Source: Paenibacillus bovis
GTDB taxonomy: Bacteria; Bacillota; Bacilli; Paenibacillales; Paenibacillaceae
Length of the DNA stretch: 64,000 bases
Direction of reading: 5' to 3'
Assembly (NCBI RefSeq): GCF_001421015.2
Contig: NZ_CP013023.1
Span: 5,017,001 to 5,081,000 of the forward strand
Positions within the stretch are counted from its first letter, which is position 1; every line of letters begins with the position of its first letter. Of this stretch, positions 26,607 through 36,384 are shown piece by piece. Made by a program: the position numbers and the translations under genes. The notes below the pieces were generated by a model. The model was not told where the DNA came from, searched no databases, and worked only from the letters and a program-made list of their open reading frames with translations.

Positions 26607-28298
26607 TTACTTTGCAGCGACCGGCTGGCTCCACAACTCTACCGTATCTTTGATCATCTGGCTGTACTGCGCTTCCATCTGCTTCATATCATCGGTACTC
26701 AGCTCGGCAATCATCTGATCGTAGATACTGTCGAACTGATCCGGACTGGAGAGGATTGCTTCCGGAATCCGTTTGCGGACAATATCCTGCGACTTCTGGA
26801 ACGCTACGGTGTAACTTGGATCATTGGGAGCAGGCAGATTATAGGCTGCGCCCCACTCCTTCACCGGGAACTCTTCCTTGGCGGGGAACAGGTCTTTCCA
26901 CGTTGTCGCGCCATATGCTTTGAGCGTATCTTTTTCCGGCTGTGTATAGCCTGCTACGATTTGCTCCGGGTAATTGGTCGTGTAATAATTGCCGCTTGGA
27001 TCTTTGACCCCATCCCCGTAACGTACCGAGAAGTTATACATGCCGATACCGGATTCTCTGGTAAAGTTGGTATTGTCATTCACCCGGCGTTCCTGGATGT
27101 CTGCCGGCAGAGAACGCTTGCCGTCTTTTATTTCATAATGCTTGCCTTCAATGCCCCAGTTATTGAGCACCTGCGCTTCATCGGATGCCATCCAATCGAG
27201 GAACTTGATAATACGGATCGGATCTTTGGCCGAAGTGGTAATCCCGATGCCGTAGCCTACCGGAGGACCTGCATCCTGAAAAGAATGATCCTTGGTGGAT
27301 TCGCTCATCTGCAGCGGATAGTGACCATAGGTGCGTTCAGCCATGCCGGATGTTTTCAGCGAATTCTCGGCCTGCTGGTAATCCCATTCCTGATCGATCA
27401 GGCCCAGAACGCGTCCGCTGGCGATTTTGGACAGGTACTGGTCGTTTTTCTGGGTAAAGGTCTCGGGATCAAGCAGCTTTTCATTATACATATGATTCAA
27501 CCAGCGGAAATATTCCTTGTCTTCTGGTCGTTTGTAGTGCAGCCGTGCTTCATACGTTTTGGGATTGATATCGAATTCACCATCGGGTGTACCGCCTGTA
27601 GCATTGACTGCCGGATCGGTAACGGTGATCATGATTTTCCAGTCATCTGCATTAAGGGATAACGGGATCGTCGGCTGACCATTAATCGTCGGGTGCTTTT
27701 CCTTGTACTCTTTCAGCACCTTTTCAAAGTCCTTGACGGTTTTGATTTTGGGATAGCCCATTTCCTTCATGACAGCATTCTGTACTTCAAAGCCGCCCCC
27801 AGCATCAAAAGAAGTCTGCCCTACACCGGCATTGGTCGGTATCACGTAGATGGATGGATCTTCCTTGCTGTACTGTAGCCGGGACAGATCGTCGCCATAT
27901 ACTTTTTTGATATTGGGACCGTATTGATCGATCAGATCGGTCAGATCAATCAGCGCACCGGCATCGACCAGCTTGTTAATCGAGCCTTTCGGGAAAATCA
28001 TATCCGGGTATTCGCCAGATGCCGTCATCAGGGAAATCTTCTGTGTGCCTCCACCGCTGACATCGTATTCTGCGTTAATGGTTACATTGGTTGCTTTGGT
28101 GATCGCCTTGCCCACATCATCTTGCATATTATTCCAGGTTGCATTGGGATCAGAGCCAAAAAATGAGATCGAGATCGGCTGGGACGTGTCGGTAGTTTCC
28201 ATTTGAGTCGGATCACTGCTGTCACCACAGGCTGTTACAGCTGCCAGTGAAAGAACAGCCAAGGGTGCAAGCGTACGTTTAAGCCATTTGCCGGACAT
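26607..28298 (-). CDS. ABC sugar-binding lipoprotein (LplA-like), tandem copy B
   Basis: 563 residues. Lipoprotein signal: charged head MSGKWLKRTL, hydrophobic core and lipobox VTAC with Cys24, then an acidic linker. The mature part is a large CUT1-type binding protein (ISFFGSDPNATWNNM, ASGEYPDMIFPKGS, GRVLGLIDQEWDYQQAE). AAGGAGG precedes the ATG. It is a near duplicate of the protein encoded at 28469-30157: long blocks are identical and most DNA changes are silent. It serves the permeases encoded at 30361-32314. Confidence 0.93.
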   Translation of the reverse strand: MSGKWLKRTLAPLAVLSLAAVTACGDSSDPTQMETTDTSQPISISFFGSDPNATWNNMQDDVGKAITKATNVTINAEYDVSGGGTQKISLMTASGEYPDMIFPKGSINKLVDAGALIDLTDLIDQYGPNIKKVYGDDLSRLQYSKEDPSIYVIPTNAGVGQTSFDAGGGFEVQNAVMKEMGYPKIKTVKDFEKVLKEYKEKHPTINGQPTIPLSLNADDWKIMITVTDPAVNATGGTPDGEFDINPKTYEARLHYKRPEDKEYFRWLNHMYNEKLLDPETFTQKNDQYLSKIASGRVLGLIDQEWDYQQAENSLKTSGMAERTYGHYPLQMSESTKDHSFQDAGPPVGYGIGITTSAKDPIRIIKFLDWMASDEAQVLNNWGIEGKHYEIKDGKRSLPADIQERRVNDNTNFTRESGIGMYNFSVRYGDGVKDPSGNYYTTNYPEQIVAGYTQPEKDTLKAYGATTWKDLFPAKEEFPVKEWGAAYNLPAPNDPSYTVAFQKSQDIVRKRIPEAILSSPDQFDSIYDQMIAELSTDDMKQMEAQYSQMIKDTVELWSQPVAAK

Positions 28299-28352
28299 CG
28301 TTATTGATTCCTCCTTTGTACCATTTCTTTTTCTTATCGCAGTATTTCATGG

Positions 28353-28380
28353 AAAAGGGACTCCAGCAACCGGAGTCCCC
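28353..28380 (-). terminator. Terminator/attenuator between the two binding-protein genes
   Basis: GGGACTCC (28357-28364) pairs with GGAGTCCC (28372-28379); the minus strand continues TTTTCC. Could tune the relative output of the two copies. Confidence 0.7.
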
Positions 28381-28468
28381 ATTGTATTCAGTATACAGGA
28401 GCAATAATCTGATCGGTTCCGACAAATCTCTCGACTCGTATGAACCTATTTTTATTTCATATCGCTGC

Positions 28469-30157
28469 TTATTTGGCAGCTGGAGCTTCTCCCCACAGTT
28501 CAACCGTATCTTTGATCATCTGGGTATATTCGGCTTCCATTTTCTTCATATCATCCGTACTGATTTCCGCAATCATCTGGTCATAGACTTTATCAAATTG
28601 ATCCGGACTCGCGAGGATCGCTTCCGGAATACGTTTGCGGACGATATCCTGGGATTTCTGGAAGCTTACTGTGTAGTTCGGGTCGTCAGGAGCAGGCAGG
28701 TTGTACGCTGCACCCCATGGTTTAACCGGGAACTCTTCTTTTTGCGGGAACAGATCTTTCCATGTTTTGGCACCATATGCTTTGAGCGTTTCTTTTTCCG
28801 GCTCGGTGTATCCGGCTATGATCTGCTCAGGGAAGTTGGTAGTGTAGTAGTTGCCACCTGGATCTTTGACACCATCACCGTAACGTACCGAGAAGTTGTA
28901 CATGCCGATACCGGATTCTTTGGTAAAGTTGGTATTGTCATTGACTTTGCGTTCCTGCACTGCAGCTGGGACTACGCGTTTGCCGTCTTTCACTTCATAC
29001 TGCTTGCCTTCTACGCCCCAGTTGTTCAGCACCTGAGCTTCGTCGGATGCCATCCAGTCCATGAACTTGACGATACGGATCGGATCTTTGGCGGAAGTTG
29101 TGATACCGATACCGTATCCAACCGGTGCACCGATATCCTGGAACGAACGGTCTTTGGTCGATTCATCCAGCTGTACCGGATAATGACCATAGGTGCGCTC
29201 TGCCATACCGGATGTTTTCAGGGAATTCTCGGCTTGCTGGTAATCCCACTCTTGATCGATCAGACCAAGAACGCGGCCGCTGGCGATTTTGGACATATAC
29301 TGGTCACTCTTTTGGGTAAACGTCTCGGGATCAAGCAGCTTTTCATTGTACATGTGGTTCAACCAGCGGAAGTATTCTTTTTCTTCCGGACGTTTGTAGT
29401 GCAGCTGCGCTTCATAGGTTTTTGGATCGATGTAGAATTCACCGTCATCCGGTGCACCTGTAGCATTGAACGCCGGGTTTGTAACCGTAATCATAATTTT
29501 CCAGTCGTCGGCATTCAGCGACAATGGAATAGTAGGCTGACCGTTGATCGTTGGATGTTTCTCTTTGTATTCTTTGAGAACGTTCTCAAAATCTTTAACG
29601 GTTTTGATTTTCGGATAGCCCAGTTCTTTCATAACAGCGTTTTGTACTTCAAAGCCGCCGCCAGCATCGAATGTTGTCTGACCTACACCGGCGTTGGTCG
29701 GAATCACGTAGATGGATGGATCTTCTTTGCTGTATTTCAGACGGGACAGATCGTCGCCATATACTTTTTTAATATTCGGGCCGTATTTATCAATCAGATC
29801 GGTCAGATCGATCAGCGCGCCGGCTTCTACCAGCTTGGTAATCGAACCTTTCGGGAAAATCATGTCCGGATATTCACCGGATGCTGTCATCAGGGCGATT
29901 TTCTGTGTGCCGCCACCACTGACATCGTACTCGGCATTGATCGTAACATTGGTTGCCTTGGTGATCGCCTGTCCTACATCATCCTTCATATTGTTCCAGG
30001 TTGGACTGGCATCGGAACCAAAGAAGGAAATAGTAATCGGTGTAGACGGATCGGAAGTCTCCTGCTCGGTTGGATCCGAGCTACCACAGGCAGTCGCGGT
30101 AACGAGCGACATTACGACCAGTGGAGCCAGTGCATATCGGAATAATTTGCTAGGCAT
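28469..30157 (-). CDS. ABC sugar-binding lipoprotein (LplA-like), tandem copy A
   Basis: 562 residues. Signal MPSKLFRYALAPLVVMSLVT with lipobox TATAC, Cys24. Mature domain as in the neighbouring paralogue. AAAGGGGG precedes the ATG. It directly follows the permease genes, so it is the more promoter-proximal copy. The paralogues differ mainly in scattered surface-type substitutions (for example QERKVNDNTNFTKE here against QERRVNDNTNFTRE) and in their signal peptides, so they probably bind similar ligands. Confidence 0.93.
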   Translation of the reverse strand: MPSKLFRYALAPLVVMSLVTATACGSSDPTEQETSDPSTPITISFFGSDASPTWNNMKDDVGQAITKATNVTINAEYDVSGGGTQKIALMTASGEYPDMIFPKGSITKLVEAGALIDLTDLIDKYGPNIKKVYGDDLSRLKYSKEDPSIYVIPTNAGVGQTTFDAGGGFEVQNAVMKELGYPKIKTVKDFENVLKEYKEKHPTINGQPTIPLSLNADDWKIMITVTNPAFNATGAPDDGEFYIDPKTYEAQLHYKRPEEKEYFRWLNHMYNEKLLDPETFTQKSDQYMSKIASGRVLGLIDQEWDYQQAENSLKTSGMAERTYGHYPVQLDESTKDRSFQDIGAPVGYGIGITTSAKDPIRIVKFMDWMASDEAQVLNNWGVEGKQYEVKDGKRVVPAAVQERKVNDNTNFTKESGIGMYNFSVRYGDGVKDPGGNYYTTNFPEQIIAGYTEPEKETLKAYGAKTWKDLFPQKEEFPVKPWGAAYNLPAPDDPNYTVSFQKSQDIVRKRIPEAILASPDQFDKVYDQMIAEISTDDMKKMEAEYTQMIKDTVELWGEAPAAK

Positions 30158-30360
30158 TCATATAGCCCCCTTTATGAAATGGATACTGCATCAAACAGAT
30201 AGGATGTAACATGGACCTTCCGGCTTGCCCCATTCTCCCGTGCACTCTACCGATTGCCATAGATTGGCGGGCAGAATATCACGGGAGAATAGTCAGACCG
30301 TTTATGCTGAGGCGGCAAAATACCGCTTTGTAGCCTACGTTCAAGTATAAAGCAGGTACA

Positions 30361-31263
30361 TTATGCTTTGACCGCACCCAGTGTCATACCGCTAACAAAA
30401 TACTTTTGCAGGAACGGATACACGACCAAAATCGGTACGGTAACGACGATCGTAATCGCCATCCGGATTGATTCCGGAGAGATACTGGCCATCTGTTTGG
30501 CCATATCGTTGGCATTGACTGCTCCGCTCTGCTGGGTACTCTGCTGCAGAACTTTCATCAGCTCATACTGCAGGGTGGTCCACTCCGGTGCACTTGCGTT
30601 GTACAAGTACGTATCAAACCAGGAGTTCCACTGTCCAACTGCGAGGAACAGTGCGATCGTAGCGAGTACCGGCTTACACAGCGGCAGGATCACTTTGAGA
30701 TAAATGGTAAAGTCATTGGCACCGTCCAGCTTGGCCGATTCCTGCAGTGCATACGGCAGGCCATCGATAAAGGAACGGATAATAAATACGTTAAATGCGC
30801 TTACAACACCCGGCAGCACGTATACCCAGAACGAGTTGATCATGCCCAGATCCCGGATCAGCAGGAACGTAGGTACCAAACCTGCTGTTACATACATGGT
30901 CAGCGCGAGGAACGTAGAGATAAATTTGCGAGCCTGAAAGTCAACCCGGCTCAGTGTAAAAGCCAGCATCGAGGCACTGATCAGACCGAAGATCGTACCT
31001 ACGATAGTCCGCAGAATCGAGATCTGCGCTCCCTGCAGCAACCCCTGGTACTGGAAGATGACCGAGTAATTTTCCAGGGTAAATGCCCGTGGAATCAGGT
31101 GAATGCCGCCTTTTACCGTATCGGACGACTCGTTCAGGGATATCGCTAGCACGTTCAGGAACGGGTACAGGGTGACGATCAGTACAAGACACATAATAAT
31201 CGTATTGCATACATCGAATATCTTGTCGCCCCGGGTAGCGTTAAAAGCTTTATTTGCAGCCAT
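30361..31263 (-). CDS. ABC sugar permease (LplC/YtcP type)
   Basis: 300 residues, six predicted membrane helices. The cytoplasmic EAA loop is at ALQESAKLDGANDFTIYLKV with the following ILPLCKPVLATIALF. The N-terminus (FNATRGDKIFDVCNTIIMC) and C-terminal MTLGAVKA are typical of this CUT1 permease branch. GGGAGAG precedes the ATG; 70 bp after the partner permease. No ATPase is encoded here; CUT1 systems of this type usually share an MsmX-like ATPase encoded elsewhere. Confidence 0.93.
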   Translation of the reverse strand: MAANKAFNATRGDKIFDVCNTIIMCLVLIVTLYPFLNVLAISLNESSDTVKGGIHLIPRAFTLENYSVIFQYQGLLQGAQISILRTIVGTIFGLISASMLAFTLSRVDFQARKFISTFLALTMYVTAGLVPTFLLIRDLGMINSFWVYVLPGVVSAFNVFIIRSFIDGLPYALQESAKLDGANDFTIYLKVILPLCKPVLATIALFLAVGQWNSWFDTYLYNASAPEWTTLQYELMKVLQQSTQQSGAVNANDMAKQMASISPESIRMAITIVVTVPILVVYPFLQKYFVSGMTLGAVKA

Positions 31264-31333
31264 TGTTATTCTCTCCCTTCAGATTATGCATAGGACTTCA
31301 GCATGCGGATGTATCTTCCTTGCTTTTCCAGCG

Positions 31334-32314
31334 TTACATGATACTTTCTTTGGTGGTTCTTTTGAATATTCCGTTCGCTGTGAACAGCAGGATAATACTG
31401 ATAACCGAGTTGAATATGCTGATCGCTGTACCGTAGGAATAGCGGTTCATTTCCAGACCGTATTTCAGTGCGTACAGATCCAGTACCTGTGAATAATCCG
31501 TTACGAGGTTATTACCGAGCAGGAACTGCTTTTCAAAACCGATACTCACCAGATGACCGATCGACATAATCAACAGTACGATGATAGTGGTTCGCATCCC
31601 CGGCAGCGTGATATGCCACATCTGACGGAATCGACCCGCTCCATCCACGCGGGAAGCTTCGTACTGTTCCTGGTCAATACCCGTGATGGCAGCCAGATAG
31701 ATAATCGTGCTCCAGCCCATTTCCTTCCATACATCGGAAGCGGTTACAATTCCCCAGAACCATTGGCCCTGAGCCATAAACTGAATCGGCTGGTCTATAA
31801 TATGAAGCGAGACAAGCAGTTCGTTAATAATACCGCCGTCTGTGGAGAGTGCTTTGGTTACGATACCGGCTACAACGACCCATGATACAAAGTGAGGCAG
31901 ATAGGAGACGGTCTGTACGGTTCTTTTGAAGATCATGCCCCGAACTTCATTGAGCAGAATGGCAAAAATGACCGGGAAAATAAATCCAAAAATCAGACCG
32001 AGGAAGCTCATTGCCAGTGTATTACGCAGTGCCAGGTAAAACTGCTGATCCTGGAACAGGGTAATAAACTGGTCAAACCCTACCCATTTCTGAGCAAAAA
32101 ACGAACGGGCCGGCTTGTATTCCTGAAATGCCATCAGCCAGCCCCACAGAGGTACATAGCTGAAGATGAACGCCCAGATTACAAAAGGCAACGACATGAG
32201 ATACAAATAACGCTGCTGTTTGAATAGCTTCCAGAATCCCCCAGTTTTACGGGAATTCAGACTGGCTGCCTGATCCCTTTTACGGGAAGAGGCCTGCTTG
32301 GTGGTTGATTCCAT
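31334..32314 (-). CDS. ABC sugar permease (LplB type)
   Basis: 326 residues, six predicted helices after a polar N-terminus of about 30 residues. EAA loop at EQYEASRVDGAGRFRQMWHI, followed by TLPGMRTTIIVLLIMS. LplB-type features include SYVPLWGWLMAFQEYKP and VSYLPHFVSWVVVAGI. First gene of the importer operon, directly behind the cre-controlled promoter at 32391-32417. It forms the channel with the second permease. Confidence 0.93.
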   Translation of the reverse strand: MESTTKQASSRKRDQAASLNSRKTGGFWKLFKQQRYLYLMSLPFVIWAFIFSYVPLWGWLMAFQEYKPARSFFAQKWVGFDQFITLFQDQQFYLALRNTLAMSFLGLIFGFIFPVIFAILLNEVRGMIFKRTVQTVSYLPHFVSWVVVAGIVTKALSTDGGIINELLVSLHIIDQPIQFMAQGQWFWGIVTASDVWKEMGWSTIIYLAAITGIDQEQYEASRVDGAGRFRQMWHITLPGMRTTIIVLLIMSIGHLVSIGFEKQFLLGNNLVTDYSQVLDLYALKYGLEMNRYSYGTAISIFNSVISIILLFTANGIFKRTTKESIM

Positions 32315-32390
32315 AACTCATCCGCCTTCCTATAATCGATCCTGATCGACCTTGATAACTTGATACCGTGTCTGTGTGGGATACCTCTCG

Positions 32391-32417
32391 ATTATAAAAG
32401 AAAGCGCTTACTGTTAA
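32391..32417 (-). promoter_or_regulatory. Importer operon promoter with embedded cre site
   Basis: Minus strand -10 TATAAT (32391-32396) and -35 TTAACA (32412-32417), spacer 15 bp. AGAAAGCGCTTACT (32399-32412) matches cre at 12 of 14 positions and fills the spacer, so CcpA would directly block RNA polymerase. Confidence 0.6.
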
Positions 32418-32607
32418 TACCTTACAAATTGCACATAAATTCATATAAAAATTAGTCATCGGAAATTCGCTCACCTTTTTCACTGAAAATCAAGGTTTTA
32501 CAGGACCACCCAATCTCCTTGTGTTTTCTTTTTCATCATTCGTTTTGTAGTCTATTTGGTTTCTGTTGAAATAGAGTAATGTATTCTATCGAATGTTACA
32601 GCACAAT

Positions 32608-32638
32608 AAAAAAAGCAGAAGCCGTATGCTTCTGCTTT
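32608..32638 (-). terminator. Terminator after the YesN-type regulator
   Basis: AAAGCAGAAGC / GCTTCTGCTTT hairpin starting at the stop codon, then a T7 run on the minus strand. It isolates the regulator operon from the importer operon. Confidence 0.85.
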
Positions 32639-34163
32639 AACTGTCTCCCATCTGCTCACGATAAGCAGAAGGCGAGATGCCTGTATATTTTTTGAATTTG
32701 CTGTGGAAATAATCTACATTGGCATAACCGACCTGAGCGGCTACCTTATGCACCTTCATCCCCTGCGCCAGCATTTCCTTGGCATTATCCAGTCGAACCT
32801 GATCAAGAAAATGATTAAAGGATTCGCCGGTATAGGTTTTAAACATTTTGCCCAGATATGCACTGTTATAGTTGAAAATCTCCGCCAGCATCTCCAGCTT
32901 CAGATTATCGCTGTAATGACGACGAATAAAATCGGTCATCTGTTTCATCACCGACTCATGACTGCCACCATCCATCGATTGCAGCAATTCACCAATATGT
33001 TGCAGCACCAGACGGATAATCTGGCCGGCTGTCGACAGGGCGTATAGCTCCGGGATCAGAGACAGGCACTTTTGCACAGCCGGACCCGAACCGGCGATAC
33101 TGCCCGGCAGACGGCTAAGTGCGAGCGATAGCACATGTGAACAAAGACTCTTCGTATCATGCTCGGACAGCATCGCACTGCGACAGGCAGTAATCAGCTC
33201 CTCCAGCACACGTCCTACTGCATCGGTACTACGGATATCGACAGCATAATAGAGACGATCCGCCCATTCTCCAGCCAATGGTACCGTACCTTCGCCATCT
33301 GCTCTTGCAGGTTCGGCTGCCAGAATACCCGATTCTCCTGCCCAGAAGCGCTGTGCCATCAGTGACTCAGCCTGCTCGTAACTGTCATGAATCAGACTTT
33401 TGTCTTTTACCGCTTCCCCGGCAGCCAGATATACCTGACAGCCTTCCGGCTCCAGTGCAATCAATTGTTCCCGCAGCTGCTGCAAACTGTCGGTAGTGAC
33501 TTCGCGCCCCGTCAGTATTCCCAGATAGCTGCCTGCCCGGAAAACGACCGTTTTGGCATCCGCTGTCCATCCGTCCGACAATTGACGGAACGAACGTGCC
33601 AATCCTTCGGAAGGCTTGCCCCGTCCTTCACGCAGCTCTACCAGAATAATCTGATACCAATTCCAGTCCAGCTGCAGCAGGTTTTCTGCTTTGAGCTGCT
33701 CTTTACCGGAGCTGCTCAGCAGCATCTGTTCCACCACTTCATGAACCGGTACCGGCTCGGACCGATGCACATTCACCCGGCGCTCCTGCTCCAGTGTACG
33801 GTATACCCGTCGCAGCTCTTCTTCCATCTCCTGCTCATCCACCGGCTTCAGCAAATATCCATCAACCCCGTAACCCAGTGCTCTGCGAGCATATTCAAAA
33901 TCCGCGTATCCGCTCAGGATCAGTACATGGGCCTGGCGCAGCTTATTCTCGCGCAGCTGTTCGATGACTTCCAGTCCGCTCATACCAGGCATACGGATAT
34001 CCATAATCATCAGATCAGGACGGATGCGCTCATATTTTTGCAATGCTTCGCGTCCGTTGGCCGCTGTCTCGGCAACCTCAAAACCGATCGCATCCCAGTC
34101 TACTATCGTTTTCAGCCCTTCCCGTATTGCCGGCTCATCATCCACAATCATTACTTTAAACAT
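32637..34163 (-). CDS. AraC-type response regulator (YesN family)
   Basis: 508 residues. N-terminal receiver (VMIVDDEPAIREGLKTIVDW; phospho-Asp in LMIMDIRMPGMSGLEV; Lys in GYLLKPVDEQE), a variable middle region, and C-terminal double helix-turn-helix of the AraC family (LEMLAEIFNYNSAYLGKMF and KVAAQVGYANVDYFHSKFKK, ending SPSAYREQ). GGGGGAGG precedes the ATG. It pairs with the kinase encoded 66 bp upstream and is expected to activate the importer promoter next door. Confidence 0.94.
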   Translation of the reverse strand: MFKVMIVDDEPAIREGLKTIVDWDAIGFEVAETAANGREALQKYERIRPDLMIMDIRMPGMSGLEVIEQLRENKLRQAHVLILSGYADFEYARRALGYGVDGYLLKPVDEQEMEEELRRVYRTLEQERRVNVHRSEPVPVHEVVEQMLLSSSGKEQLKAENLLQLDWNWYQIILVELREGRGKPSEGLARSFRQLSDGWTADAKTVVFRAGSYLGILTGREVTTDSLQQLREQLIALEPEGCQVYLAAGEAVKDKSLIHDSYEQAESLMAQRFWAGESGILAAEPARADGEGTVPLAGEWADRLYYAVDIRSTDAVGRVLEELITACRSAMLSEHDTKSLCSHVLSLALSRLPGSIAGSGPAVQKCLSLIPELYALSTAGQIIRLVLQHIGELLQSMDGGSHESVMKQMTDFIRRHYSDNLKLEMLAEIFNYNSAYLGKMFKTYTGESFNHFLDQVRLDNAKEMLAQGMKVHKVAAQVGYANVDYFHSKFKKYTGISPSAYREQMGDS

Positions 34164-34229
34164 AATGTACCTCCCCCTGTCCAGAATGGTATAACGTCCG
34201 TCTGCTGCATGATATGTGCTGCTGTCTCT

Positions 34230-36020
34230 TTATCCTGCCGGAATTTTAAAAGAAATCTGTGTGCCGACATGCGGCGTACTGGAGATATGCAGACCATAGG
34301 CGCTGCCATAGGAAAGAGTCAGACGCTGATGCACATTGCGCAGACCGATACGTTCTCCTTCCGCTTCGCTATGTAGCGACTTCCGTACCTGCTCCAGTCT
34401 GCTCTCGCTCATCCCTGTACCATTATCGATCACATCAATCATCACCTCATGATCAATCTGCAGGGTACGGATAATGATCAGACCGCCTCCTTCCTTGCTC
34501 TCCATGCCGTGGATAATAGCATTCTCGACCAGCGGCTGAATAATCAGCGGCGGAATCGGTGTGCGGCATGTCTGGGGATCGAGCAGCAGCTCATAATTCA
34601 GCCGCTCGCCAAAGCGGAACTTCTGGATTTCCAGATACGAACGGATCAGCTCCATTTCTCCTTCTATGGTTGTCTGCTTGTTGCCGATCTCCAGATTATT
34701 GCGGATCAGCTTGCCCAGCAGCCGAACAATATAAGCGATCTCTTTTTCACCATTCATGTAGGCTTTCATGCGGATAGACTCCAGCGCATTGAATAGAAAG
34801 TGTGGATTGATCTGACTCGCCAGCATTTTGAAATTAATCTCCCGCTGGCTGATCTCCAGTCGGGTATTGCGTTCATTAGTCTCATAGACCTGATCCATCA
34901 GCTGACGGATGCTGGCGATCATATCATTGAACTTGCGGGATAGCTGTCCAATCTCGTCCATGCCGGAAATGCGCGAAATCGCGCTCAGATCGCCGGTACC
35001 CACTTTGTTCATCTGACGGCTGAGTCCGGACAGACGCCGGGTGATCAGCAGCGAAATCAGCCGCAGGAACAATAGTCCACTGAGCAGAATCAGCAGCAGC
35101 ACACCGGTCCCGATCAGAATGATCATATTGGAATCCCGTACAATCGTATTATTGGAGAAAACCGAGACAATCCGGAGTCCATTGGCACTGCTCTCCGGTA
35201 TCAGTTCATCGACTACAATATTGGACTGCTGACCGTTAACTTCCCGTTCATAGGTACCTTTGCCGGCAGGGTCGATATCAATATCAATCACGGGATCATC
35301 CAGACGCTTACCGATCAGAGCCGTATCCTTGGCGGCCACGATATTGCCGTCCTGGTCCAGGATCATCGTCTCAAATGGCTCTGCACTGATCAATGAATTC
35401 AGATACGCTTGACTCAATTCGATCACCAGCACGCCGCTGGTTGTATAATCGCTGAATTTGATATCGCGCACCAAGCTGAGTTTTTTGATCGGGCTGATCT
35501 GGTCATCACTGCGATAGAACCAGTTAATCTTGCGGCTGTTGATCGCTGTCTGATACCATTCGCTGCTGCGGATATCCGAGTTGATTTTCATAAATTCCAG
35601 GTTGTTCTGGATCGTATCATTGCTGGTGTAAAAGCGTATCGCTGATATTTCGGAGTACAGGCGCAGATATTCATCAAATTCCTGATAATTGTGGTAGGCT
35701 TCCACCAGATCATACACCCGTTCATAACGTGTATTGACCACCTGGCTGAGCCGGTTATCGAATAGCAATTCATTGGAGATGTTAATAGGAATGCGCAGCA
35801 TTGTGGTCATTTGATTTTTGATGCGCTCTACGTTGTTAGTTGTTTGTTCGATCGCATTGTTCAGTGCCTCCTGCCGCAGATAATCCACGACCAGGCCGCC
35901 AATACACAATACCGGCAGCACCACGACAAAAATATACGCAAAAATAAGCTTGTTCTTGATCTTGATATTATTGATGCGCTCAATGAGCAGCTGCAGCATT
36001 GTTCCACGTACTTTTTTCAT
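34230..36020 (-). CDS. Sensor histidine kinase (YesM family)
   Basis: 596 residues. TM1 about 24-46, an outer Cache-like sensor of about 240 residues, TM2 about 288-312, HAMP, then the His_kinase domain with the conserved QINPHFLFNALESIRM and an HATPase domain with LVENAIIHGMESKEGG and GTGMSESRLEQV. YesM/YesN pairs usually sense an extracellular oligosaccharide and turn on its importer. The start used is the ATG at 36020; another ATG seven codons later is equally possible because neither has a strong ribosome site. Confidence 0.93.
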   Translation of the reverse strand: MKKVRGTMLQLLIERINNIKIKNKLIFAYIFVVVLPVLCIGGLVVDYLRQEALNNAIEQTTNNVERIKNQMTTMLRIPINISNELLFDNRLSQVVNTRYERVYDLVEAYHNYQEFDEYLRLYSEISAIRFYTSNDTIQNNLEFMKINSDIRSSEWYQTAINSRKINWFYRSDDQISPIKKLSLVRDIKFSDYTTSGVLVIELSQAYLNSLISAEPFETMILDQDGNIVAAKDTALIGKRLDDPVIDIDIDPAGKGTYEREVNGQQSNIVVDELIPESSANGLRIVSVFSNNTIVRDSNMIILIGTGVLLLILLSGLLFLRLISLLITRRLSGLSRQMNKVGTGDLSAISRISGMDEIGQLSRKFNDMIASIRQLMDQVYETNERNTRLEISQREINFKMLASQINPHFLFNALESIRMKAYMNGEKEIAYIVRLLGKLIRNNLEIGNKQTTIEGEMELIRSYLEIQKFRFGERLNYELLLDPQTCRTPIPPLIIQPLVENAIIHGMESKEGGGLIIIRTLQIDHEVMIDVIDNGTGMSESRLEQVRKSLHSEAEGERIGLRNVHQRLTLSYGSAYGLHISSTPHVGTQISFKIPAG

Positions 36021-36152
36021 ATCTTCTCATCGCTCCGCCTGATCAGGATAGATCGTTATCTGCCGATTGCCATATTCCGAATTGTTATACGAACCGAATA
36101 TTAAAACGCTTACAATGAACGAGAAATATAATGTATCATATCACAACCCGAC

Positions 36153-36184
36153 AAAAAAGACCGTCTTTCATCGACGGCCTCTCT
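36153..36184 (-). terminator. Terminator, probably of def
   Basis: AGAGGCCGTC / GACGGTCTTTTTT on the minus strand, 7-nt loop. It lies between def and the kinase gene, 200 bp after the def stop. Confidence 0.7.
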
Positions 36185-36384
36185 GATTGGTAGGATCTGC
36201 ACCATTCAGGCAGAATTGGACTTCATGCTTGCGAACCATGACTGAATCCTCAGTACAGATAACAGGATACAGTCCGGATTTACCTGGATATGAATCTGTC
36301 CCATTTCCAAAGTTTTAAAAAAGTATGAACTTTTTCGAGAAAATAATTCACGAAAACAGAGAATTGTCCGATATACTATAAAGA
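36185..36384. other. Spacer downstream of def, no gene seen
   Basis: Between the def stop and its putative terminator. No ribosome site, hairpin or reading frame of note; may be a long 3' untranslated region. Confidence 0.3.

Noticed and set aside
28304..30145. 613-residue open frame antisense to the binding-protein gene
   Set aside because: A mirror of a GC-biased coding sequence; no family features, and the minus strand encodes a clear lipoprotein.
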